Below, one piece after another: positions 54,045-63,455 of a stretch of 64,000 nt of DNA; position 1 is the first letter of the stretch; each line of letters opens with the position of its first letter. A program made the translations under genes and the position numbers. The notes below the pieces were generated by a model. It ran no database searches and had not been told where the DNA came from. It saw nothing but the letters and a program-made list of their open reading frames with translations. Source of the DNA: Hemileia vastatrix (lineage: Eukaryota; Basidiomycota; Pucciniomycetes; Pucciniales; Zaghouaniaceae); assembly GCA_030280995.1 (NCBI GenBank), contig JASXTE010000007.1, positions 19,383,501-19,447,500 on the forward strand. The letters are read 5' to 3'.

Positions 54045-55615
54045 ATGGCAGGATCTCCTGATGTTAACCCTTCTACTCTCCCTTGCTTCACTTCTCCCAA
54101 GGACTATGCCTGCAAACAGTGCATCCACATGTGCAGACCTTGCACATTCACTCTTCCAACTCCTGAATCCAAATTCTACAACAGGGCTTGTGATTCTTGC
54201 TATTCCAAAAAGAAAAGATGTGACAGAGATGCCAACTACCCTATTCCTCCTCCTTCACCTTCTCACAAATACATCTCAAGATCCCCTACCAGATCCCCAG
54301 AGCTTGGTCCTTCCTCTTCCTCTTTATCTTCAGCACCTTCCAGAAGATCCAGAAGCTCCGCTTCCAGAACTCTTCCCAAAAGACCAGCCTTAGCTTCCCA
54401 AAAAACTGCTTTTATCTCTGCCAAATTAGCTCCAAAAGCTTCAAGATCAACTCCCAGGCTTCTAGACCGCGTCCAGGCGGCCTGGCTGACATCGGGCGGC
54501 CCGCCCGCCTCACTGGACAGTGAAAATCCGGCTCCAAATCACCAAAAAAGACTGGAAAACAGCCAAATTCCATCAATCAACAAAAACAACTCTACACAAT
54601 CGCCTCCCACTTCTCCCAGAGCAATGCAGCCAACTCTTACAAAGTCCAAAAACTTCAAATTTTCCCAAACTTCTAGGAGACCTGCCAGAGAACCCCAAGA
54701 AGAAACAAGAACACCACACACTGCACCCAAACAACAACTTTGTCCCCAACTAAGACAAAGAAACTACACCTCTCCTCTGTCAGCCAACAACTCTTCTGAC
54801 AGTTCCATCTCTTCAAAAGCTCCATCCAGATGAGATCAATCTGCTTCCATATCCCCCTCTCCTGCTCCATCCTTTAACAACCCTGGTACTCCATAACCAG
54901 CACCTCCTCCTGCTGAATCCAACAGAAATAACAACCACAACCACAACAACAATCCCACTGCTCCAACTAAGCCCCAGGAACATCAGCCTCCTAATTCACC
55001 TTCTCAAAATCTTTCAGAGGAAGACCATGAGAATCCATATCTTTCCCTAGTTGATCCACCCACTATGACCATTACAAAATTTTCAGAGATCCAAATTCCA
55101 GCGGCTTACAAATTTGATCAGCTTCCAATCTGTAAGTACCGAATTAATTATCCCATTTCTTCAACAAAAATAATAACTGATCCAATTCTTCTTGTCTAGT
55201 TGGCACCCCTCCTCCTGAATCTATTATTGGAGTTGGCCAACCTCTTGAAACTTTTTTGACCCTGGATTATGGAGACATGAAGAAACACCTAAGCATTATG
55301 TGTTCCAACATGCTAAAAGCCTTTGCCCTCCATGGACCTTTGAATGACTTTGAAAAATCCCTGAGAAAGCGCCTGTTGGACAACCACTGGAAAATGTCAA
55401 AGATCATTAAGCACACCCTCCAGCACTCCATTCCTGACTCTTCTTCTTCCTCCTCTGAGCTTCCCTCTAATCCAATTCCTGACCATTACAATCCCTATTA
55501 TATCTCCAGCAGGATGCACTTCAAAGAACACAGTGCTTCCCACACTCCCAACAAAAAACAAAAATGTCATCACAATCCAGACCAGCCTCCAGAAGCTTCA
55601 TCATCCAGACAATGA
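54045..55615 (+). pseudogene. Antisense gene 2 of A3: Cys-cluster protein (two stops, one intron)
   Basis: ATG 54045. The N-terminus is C-x2-C-x6-C-x15-C-x2-C-x6-C (CKQCIHMCRPC...CDSCYSKKKRC). Next comes a Ser/Pro/Arg-rich middle (RSPTRSPELGPSSSS and SASRTLPKR), then an Asn-rich stretch. TGA at 54831-54833 (CGA in A1) and TAA near 54894 (CCA-type codon in A1) break exon 1. The intron is 55132-55199 (68 nt, GTAAGT...GTCTAG). Exon 2 (to 55615) gives a conserved end (LTLDYGDMKKHLSIMCSNML, then DNHWKMSKIIKH) finishing with NKKQK. A GC-rich cassette is embedded at 54473-54518. A TATA-like CATAAAATA lies near 53907. The function is unknown. Confidence 0.75.
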
Positions 55616-56296
55616 GCTCCTGCAAAAGATTAGAAACATAATAAAAATATAAAAAAATTAATAAAAATAATTTCAGAATTTTTTTTTTATGACTACTAAT
55701 ATAATAAAATAAAAAAAATTAATAAATAAAATTAAATGAAATAACATAAATGAAATAAAATAAAATATAAAAAATAATACAAATGGTATCCCCCAGCCAA
55801 TTGATGGGCTGATCCCCTGATACCTTACCCACATCCAAGTGCACCTTGATGTGGATACACAATTAATTCTTTTAAATGATTAACAGAAAAAAAATTCAAA
55901 AAATTTAGAAATTCAGAAGATAATAAAAATAATGAAACATGTAAAGACATGAAATAAATAATAAATAAAAAAAGGAAAATAGCATTTCCCGGCCAATTGA
56001 TGAGCATTTCCCCACCAATGCTTGCCCACATCCAGGTGACCCTGATGTGGTAACACCCTATATTTTTGATTTTATAATTTTAAACAACCCCCATAAAAAA
56101 TTAAAAGAAAAAAAGGAGAAAAAAAGAAAAAAAATCTAAAACTGCTATCTAGAAAAAAAATAACTGCAAAATCAAAGACAGTCCAGCTCCATAGATGGTC
56201 CAATAAGGGAAAGTCCAATCCATAGAAATGATCACTGGGTGGGCTCCCTCCAATAAGTAAAAATGATGGGAGACCACCAGTGATCCACCACCAATC
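55616..56296 (-). other. AT-rich spacer and conserved hairpins C2, C1, B of A3
   Basis: 55616-55785 is AT-rich filler. On the minus strand hairpin B (about 56296-56229) is followed by C1 (about 56050-55985) and C2 (about 55855-55790). Stems are as in A1: CCACATC...GATGTGG, GGTATC...GATACC and GATCACTGG...CCAGTGATC. Confidence 0.55.
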
Positions 56297-56359
56297 TAAA
56301 AGAAAAAAAGATAAAGAAGCCAGTCCCAAACCAGTTTAAAGTCATAGTGGACTTGAAAC

Positions 56360-56475
56360 CTGAATAATAAACAACAGAACTAGAATTCAACTAGGAAAAA
56401 CAAAAGACTTGAGACAGACATTCTGGGGTAACTGTTCTACAGAGCAGCCAGCTCATCAGTTACCCCCACACTTGC
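56360..56475 (-). other. GC-AG intron-like segment, A3 copy 2 (116 nt)
   Basis: GCAAGTGTGGGGGTAACTG at the 5' end (minus strand), CAGTTACCCC closing the stem, and TTATTATTCAG at the 3' end. It corresponds to A1 3472-3587. Confidence 0.55.
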
Positions 56476-56596
56476 CAAAATAAAATCTAGAAGCCCCCCT
56501 GGGTACCTTCTAGCAAAAACACAACGACTAACACAAAAAAAAAACCAAAACCACTAAACAGTGAAGAGTCCAGCACTTGAAAACCAGAGGAAATTC

Positions 56597-56690
56597 CAGT
56601 TTAAAGTCATAGAGGAAATATGGGGTAACTATTGATAGAGCAGCCAGCCCATCAGTCACACCCACACTTGCCAAGACAAAATCTTGAGGC
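56597..56690 (-). other. Partial GC-AG segment, A3 copy 1
   Basis: The 5' site and hairpin remain (GCAAGTGTGGG...AGTTACCCC), but the 3' part up to the motif copy is deleted compared with A1 3210-3324. A defective motif copy (CCTCTATGACTTTAAACTGG) follows. Confidence 0.5.
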
Positions 56691-56797
56691 CCCACCCATG
56701 GGTACCCTCTAACAAAGGTTTCCAACAAACAGATGCATAGCATCACCACAAAAAAACAAGATTAAAGAATGGTTCGTAGTTTATCCTCATTGCGGAG

Positions 56798-59700
56798 TCA
56801 ATCTTCTTCATGCCTAGTGCCTCTGGGATAAAACCTCTTCACTTGGTCTGCAGTAACCCTCTTTTTCAAGACTGCACCATCCAACTCTTCCAAAACATAA
56901 GAACCTCCAGACGCCTGAGATCTGACTCTGTAAGGTCCATTCCATCTGTAAGCAAACATTTTCACCCACTGACTCTCCAAACTTCTATTATACACCAAAA
57001 CCAAACAACCAGGTTTCAAAGGATTCCTGAGTCTATGAGCCAACTTCTTGTCCCAGTACCTGACTAATTGATTCTTAATCTTCATCATTCTAGAGTATGC
57101 CTTCTCTTGACATTTCTCTCTACATTCCAACTGTTGCATCCTGGCACAGAGCAAATCTTCTGTTGAGCACACATCATCCCAATCAATTCCAAGATATGAG
57201 ACAGCTTCCAAGTCCACTGGTAGAACGGCTTTCTGACAAAACATTAACTCATAAGGAGAATAGCCAGTTGTCCTCTTCACAGTGACCCTATCAGCAAATA
57301 ACACCAAGGGTAAATAATGCCTCCACTTTTCAGCACTATCTCTGCACATCTTCACCAAAGCATTCTTGGTAACTTGATGGCCTCTTTCAACCATGCCTTC
57401 AGCTTCAGGATAATAGGGTGTAGCCACTCTAACTTTAGAACCAACATTAGCCACAGCTTCTTTAAACTCGGCACCAAACTCTGGCCCGCCATCAACAGCG
57501 ACCAACTTCATCAACACATACCTATAAATCCACTCCTTCTTCAAAAACTCTGCCACATTCTTGGAAGTCAAATTAACCAGAGGCACTGCCTCAACCCAAC
57601 CAGACAAATTATCCCTAGCAACAATCAAGTATTTATACCTGCCCTCTTTAATATGGACAGCATCCAGACTGACCCTTCCACAAACAGTTGATTCACCAGT
57701 AGCATGGCCCACCTCTTTAGGTTTCAAATGACTTCTTCTTTGACATTCTTCACAAGATTGAACCCAACCCTGCACAGCCAGCTTTATACCTGGCCATTAA
57801 AATCTGTCTGCTACTCTTCTATAAGTCTCCACAATGCCTCTATGACCAAGGTCTTCATGAAAAGACTTCAACACAAGTTCTTGACCCTTCTTCTGAGTCA
57901 CCACCACTTGAGGATTAGGATGCCTTCTCCTCATCAACCTTCTTCCTGACACATAAAATCCAGGACTCTTCTTCTTGATTGCTAAACAAGTATCATCATC
58001 ACAACTATCTGGCCTCTCCAAAGTCAACAGATATTCCACCAAAATAAAATAAAACCCAGACTGACCCCAGGTCTCATCTTCAATATCCAACAACACCACA
58101 TCCAAGGGTACGATTCTGTCATCAAAATCACCAGTATGAACATGAGCCAATTGAGCAGCCCAACCAGGACACCAATCCTTAAATTTTTGCATGTCCTTCT
58201 CTTTCCACCAAACCTTGTGAAAATCCAGTTCACTAACAAAAACACCCTTTTCCAATTTTGAGCTGTCCCAAACAACAACTCCATCTTCATCAACAAAAAC
58301 ATCCTGATCACCAGAATCAAGATCAGATCCAGCCAGTTTAGCCTCTTGGGGGAGGTCAGAAAAATCTTCAGCACCCTTTGTGCTGGCTCTAACCACTGGA
58401 ACATCCTCATCAAACTCTTCAGCCTCAGAATCCTCATCTATAGGTGGCCTCCTTGATAATCCATCAGGCATAGTAAAAGTTTTACCTGGTTTGTGTACCA
58501 GGTCAAAAGAAAAATGTTGAATAAATACCACCCATCTAGTCATTGGAGCATTTGGAAGACTAGGTGTATTGATCATCTGAACCAATGATTTTGCATCCAC
58601 CTGCAGCTCAAAATGCTGCCCCCACAAAACCGTCTGTAGCTTCTTTAAAATTTTAGCTACGCCACACAATTCCAACTTAGGTTGAGAATACCTAGATTCC
58701 ACCTCATTAAACACCACAGACTCATATCATACTGGCCTGACCCTCCCAGTCTTATCCTCCTGAGACAAAACAGCACCAGCAGCAATATAGCTTGAGTCCA
58801 CTGCCAGATAAATTTTTCCAGCACCACCACCATAATCCAACTTGTGAAGAACAATATCTTCCCCAAAAAGCTTTTTCAACTTCTGAAAAGCCTCTTCACA
58901 CTCTTCAATCCATTCCCAATCTGCATCTTTTCGGGTCAACTTCCTTAAAGGTGAAGCCAACAAATAAAAATCCTTAATAAAAATCCTGACATATACACAT
59001 ACACCCAAAAATCCCCTGACTTCAGTAGTATTTTTAGGCCTTGGCCATGACTGAATTTTATTAATCTTCTTCTTCGCCATAATCCTTCCCTCTTTACATA
59101 CCACATGACCCAGAATTTCCAAAGCAGTAACACAACAACAGAATTTTGACCCTGAAATGGCAAACCAGCCTCTTCAATCCTGAACAACACTCTCTCTAGA
59201 GTTATTGCATATTCCCACACAAACCTCCTTATGCCAGGGTTCTCCGCTAACACCTCATTACCATAATCAGTGGATGGTCCTTTAATTCCACCATCATCAA
59301 TAAAAATACCAGCATAAGTAGGAACCTCATCCAGCAAGATCCAAGCCATCTGTGCTTAATAAACTGCCACTGAATTAGTTGCTCCTTGAGGCAACCTAGT
59401 GAGCTGAAATCTTCCCAAAGGAGTCTCAAAAGTTGTGAGAGGCCTTGAATCTGTATGGAGTTCCCTCTCATCATAACCACCCATAATATCACCCAAACCA
59501 TAACACACCCTTCCAGCGAAAGCTTCAACAAAATCCTCTTCACTTGGTGACATACCAGCATCCTTGATAAGGACTCTATTCAAGGCTCTAAGATCATGAA
59601 CCACCCTCAACTTTCCATTCTGCTTTTTTACACAGAAAACTGGACTTGAGTAGCTGGAAGTCGATTGTTCGTATAACCCAGTCCTGACTCTTTCCCTAAC

Positions 59701-60549
59701 AATCTCTACAAAATCCTCTCTAATAGCGGCTGGAATTGGAATAGGTTTGATTTGCCAAGGTTCATGGCAAACCACAGGAATCAAGTAAGGTTCCCCATAA
59801 GAGTGCTTCAATACACCCCTTTCCTCCTCAACAAACGCCACAGATTTTTCCCTTAGCACAATAACGTGCAACAACAACTTCTTTTCTTCCTTAGAAAACC
59901 ACCCATCAGGACCAAAATTAACAACTTTCAACCTTTCCACGTTCACCCTAGCCGTCTCTATAAATTCTGGAGGATTCTTCACCAAAGGAGTACAGTACAG
60001 ATCTCTTGACAAAGGCGGTCTCTTCAAAGGCAGATTCAAGCCCACAGGCATAGGCTCATTGACAGGCCTAATCTTCTGCGCTACCTTCTTATACTTTGCT
60101 GCTCCACCTTCAACTTGAGGGATCTTCAGGAAATCTTCACCACCAGAACTGGAACAAAAACCAAGGGTTTCCCCATTGCTCACATGTGTGGCCAAGGTAA
60201 TGTTTTTGAAAGGTGTAGAAGAAACCCTAGAGGTGCACAATTTGGAGGACTTACTTTTAGACCCCAATCTCGCCACTTCAAAACTTTTCCGCAATTCCAC
60301 ATCTTCATCCTCACTTCCAACTTCCAAATCTTCAAATCTTGATTCATCTTCTGAATCACATCTTCTAAAATTGTGCAGTTTATCCTCATGCTGGAGGCCC
60401 AAAAATCGATCTTGATGATCTTCTCTCTTCATAATTTTCTGCAGTTTAACCTCATGCTGGAGGCCCAAAAATAGATCTTGACAATCTTCACAAAAATATT
60501 TTGCATCTTCTTTCTTCATTACCTTCAGATTTTTTTTCTTGATTTTCAT
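56798..60549 (-). pseudogene. pol of A3: RT, RNase H, integrase (several stops)
   Basis: The N-terminal part (60549 down to about 60020) is acidic with two LGLQHE(V/D)KL motif-derived peptides. RT follows with FIDD near 59300. Breaks are TAA near 59356 (CAA in A1), a frameshift near 59140, TGA near 58727 (AGG in A1) and TAA near 57797 (TGG in A1). RNase H (LAVDSSYIAAG) and the integrase blocks (CEECQRRS, DAVH, VDGGPEFG, EGMVERG) are otherwise well kept. A DLPQEAKLAG motif peptide lies near 58340. Confidence 0.92.
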
Positions 60550-60981
60550 GAATTATCTTGAAATTTTTATCTTCTTTTCTTGAGTTTTCTTCTGACCTAC
60601 AAAAACAACCAGGGGTTTCCCCAATGCTCACAGGTGTGGCCCAGGTAATGTTTTTGAAAGGTGTAGAAGAAACCCTAGCAGTGCACAATTGGGAGGACTT
60701 ACTTTTAGACCCCAATCTCACCGCCCCAAAACTTTTCTGCATATCTTTCAATAAAGATATATAACCAATCTTCTTCCTTGAACTTGAATTAAAAATAATC
60801 AAGAATCTTTAGAGAGAACAGAGACTTGATAAAAAACTTGATGAATACTTGCAGAGAAGAGAAACATTAAAAAGAGAAAGTTGAAAATCCACTTGGTATA
60901 TCTCCAATGGAGCTGACCTACTACAAACTGGGATTTCCTCATCTTGGGGAGAGGTTGTAGCACTAGGGTGATCAGCCCTCA
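60550..60981 (-). other. Protease-pol junction with internal duplication
   Basis: A block encoding LGSKSKSSQLCTARVSSTPF occurs here (about 60720-60610) and again inside pol (about 60290-60170), about 430 bp apart and in different frames. This duplication plus stops breaks the protease-pol frame. Confidence 0.65.
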
Positions 60982-61761
60982 TTACTCTAAAAAAGACAGA
61001 CTCTCAATAGAGCCTGAGCCGCACTCCAAAAAACCAGAGGCAGCACCCACTTCCTTCCTTCTCCTGCAGCAGTCCATGCACTGGCACATTGAAGATAAAC
61101 CAGGCCTGGTCTCCCAACCATCCTCTACAGGGGATGACAACCTCATGTGAAGTCTCCTTTTGTCTTCACCAGTCAACTCCAAACTGATTCCCAAATCAAA
61201 TTGATAACCAATTCTTGCCTGAAAATCCATTAAGAATGGCCCACCCAAAACTGCTTTTACATTACCTTTAGCAATGTAAAAATGAACCTTCCCTGAGGCT
61301 CCTCCAACATCTAACTTCACAAACTCTGAAGTTCCAACCAATTCAGTGACATGGCCACCGATCCCTCTCAAAATCCCACCAATACCAGTTTTGATGGGGA
61401 GGCCCATATGAGTTGCCTCAAACAAAGAAATCAGGTTTATCTGAGAACCTGAATCCACCAATGCCCTTGCCTCCCTGCCATTCAGAGTGACATTGACATA
61501 TCTCTGAGGAGCAGAAAAATGAGTTTCCAACCCCTCACCAAACTTTTCAGCAGAATCATAAATGTATTCTACCTCACCAGAAGAAACTCTTCTCCTGGTC
61601 AACAACTTTTTCTGTCTATCAGCCAACCCTGGACTGATAGCATACAATTCCCCATAAGATAGAGAAACCTGACCCTGATTCATCCTTTCCAGGACAGAGT
61701 CCATAACATTAACTTGACCAGACACTACTGGCCTCTCAAAGTGAGCCCTTGGCTTCACCAC
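60982..61761 (-). CDS. Aspartic protease region of A3
   Basis: 259 codons open in the same frame as gag, separated from it by one TAA at 61780-61782. Active site ARALVDSGSQINLI (about 61470), and a second block VKAVLGGPFLMDFQARIGY. This is retropepsin-like and would process Gag and Pol. It could be reached by stop readthrough or be a mutated fusion. A C-rich tail (CQCMDCCRRRK) is unusual. A2 lacks this gene. Confidence 0.8.
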   Translation of the reverse strand: MVKPRAHFERPVVSGQVNVMDSVLERMNQGQVSLSYGELYAISPGLADRQKKLLTRRRVSSGEVEYIYDSAEKFGEGLETHFSAPQRYVNVTLNGREARALVDSGSQINLISLFEATHMGLPIKTGIGGILRGIGGHVTELVGTSEFVKLDVGGASGKVHFYIAKGNVKAVLGGPFLMDFQARIGYQFDLGISLELTGEDKRRLHMRLSSPVEDGWETRPGLSSMCQCMDCCRRRKEVGAASGFLECGSGSIESLSFLE

Positions 61762-61779
61762 CTTGGTCCTAGAAGCTTC

Positions 61780-63363
61780 TTAAGGACCAGCACCACCAAC
61801 AGATTTACCATTAACAGGAACCAAACCAGATCCCTCACCAGAACCTCTAACTCCAACAGGCTTTGGCAATGAAACCAAAGGGACATCCTCCTCAGAGTCA
61901 GAATCCACCTCCATTGGCATTAGGTCACCATTCATGTCCAATGCGCCAAAACTAGGGGGGCCCATGTCAGCCATACCCTTCTGCATCTTGTACAGCTCCT
62001 CTTTGCTGTACCTCTTCCTAGCTGCACTCAGCTTAGGATCCACCTTTGAAGCATTTGGCTTTGGTTGGGCCTGAGAACTGCTCTTAGGCCTTCCCATCTT
62101 TCCTGCTTCCACATCATAAACACCAGCCAAGCATTCACCGCTTGACTGTCCACCACAAGAATACAACTCCAAACCACCAAAGGAAGTAGAAAAAGAGACC
62201 TTATTGACCTCCTTCCCCTTTCCCTTAGCATCCTCATTCTCCTTACCAGAAGACTTCCCTTGATCAGGAATCTCCTCAAACCTTGGCCTCCTTTGATTGA
62301 GACCTCCCCTTCTCCTGACCAAATCAGCAGGAGCCTGCCCCTCACTAGGCTTAACAAAAGAACCATCAGGGAACTTGAAAACCCTGCCATCAAATTCCAC
62401 CTTTCCTTCAGACACATCTCTGTTCAATGCCCAACAATCATTTGACCTGTGCCCCCTCCTGCTGCAATAAGAGCAGACCCAAGGATCACTCCCACCAGCC
62501 CTCCTATCAAAATCTCTAGGCTGAGAAGGTTCCTTATTGACCTTCTTAGCCTCCTGAAAAAAAATATGCAGCTGCTTTGTAAGATCAGCCAACTGCTCCA
62601 CCATTGGGTCCCTCTCCTGTTTTGGAACCTGCACCAAATTTTTCTCCTCCTTCTTCTCCCTAACTTCCTCTTCAGCCAAAGACTCACTGACTTTGCTGAC
62701 ATACTTGGCACACCCCTCCTGATAGGTGTCCACAGCCAATAACTTCAAATGGGCCTCAACAGCCTCCTTCACCTTATCCAAGGCAGGCAACTTCTGGTCC
62801 CCATTAGAAAGAGTCTTCATCAATTCCTTTCTTGACAACTCCTTCAACACATCCATCCGGACATCTCTAGCCAGGGCAGACCAAAAAACATCCTTGGCAG
62901 CATTTTCATGTGCCAGCTCCTCCACTTCCACCAAGTATTCCACCACAGGATCAAACTGTAGCAGAAACTTCCTGTAACTATGTAAGTTACCAACACCACC
63001 ATAAGATTGCCATTCACTGACAACCTTGTTCAGATCCACCATAGTGAACCTGACACCCCACCTATCCACCATCTCCCTACACAACAATTTCCAATCCCTC
63101 TTCTTGTAGCCAGACATGGCCACAATCTCCTTCTCCACTGACCTATCACCAATGAAGAAGATAATCTGCTTCACCATGTCCAGGTAGGAAGCACCATCCA
63201 CTCCAGCAGCAGTTTCATACTTCTCTAGAAACCACTTGACATTCTCCCCATTAAACTTGGTACCATCCCAAGTTTTAATCCTCACACACTCCCTAACCAT
63301 CACAGATGGAGGACCATCCCCCCCACTGACAGTCACCTCAGGAATAGAGGAACCAGAAGCCAT
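61780..63363 (-). CDS. Gag of A3 with CCHC zinc knuckle
   Basis: The ATG at 63363 is preferred over an upstream non-ATG extension. It encodes about 527 residues in an open frame. The capsid-like N-terminal half (CVRIKTWDGTKFNGENVKWF, DMVKQI) is shared with A2. The zinc knuckle CSYCSRRGHRSNDC (C-x2-C-x4-H-x4-C) lies near 62465-62425 and would bind element RNA. The C-terminal third is acidic and Lys-rich. It follows the primer-binding site and leader by about 70 nt. Confidence 0.85.
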   Translation of the reverse strand: MASGSSIPEVTVSGGDGPPSVMVRECVRIKTWDGTKFNGENVKWFLEKYETAAGVDGASYLDMVKQIIFFIGDRSVEKEIVAMSGYKKRDWKLLCREMVDRWGVRFTMVDLNKVVSEWQSYGGVGNLHSYRKFLLQFDPVVEYLVEVEELAHENAAKDVFWSALARDVRMDVLKELSRKELMKTLSNGDQKLPALDKVKEAVEAHLKLLAVDTYQEGCAKYVSKVSESLAEEEVREKKEEKNLVQVPKQERDPMVEQLADLTKQLHIFFQEAKKVNKEPSQPRDFDRRAGGSDPWVCSYCSRRGHRSNDCWALNRDVSEGKVEFDGRVFKFPDGSFVKPSEGQAPADLVRRRGGLNQRRPRFEEIPDQGKSSGKENEDAKGKGKEVNKVSFSTSFGGLELYSCGGQSSGECLAGVYDVEAGKMGRPKSSSQAQPKPNASKVDPKLSAARKRYSKEELYKMQKGMADMGPPSFGALDMNGDLMPMEVDSDSEEDVPLVSLPKPVGVRGSGEGSGLVPVNGKSVGGAGP

Positions 63364-63434
63364 TCCTCCAGTCCAAAACACCAAAAAGAGCCAACCAAAG
63401 AAAACAGAGATTTCAAAGAACTAGAAAGTTCTAA

Positions 63435-63451
63435 CCCCACGTTGGGCGCCA
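63435..63451 (-). promoter_or_regulatory. Primer-binding site of A3
   Basis: TGGCGCCCAACGTGGGG on the minus strand, 4 nt from the LTR end, identical to A2. Confidence 0.8.
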
Positions 63452-63455
63452 GAAA

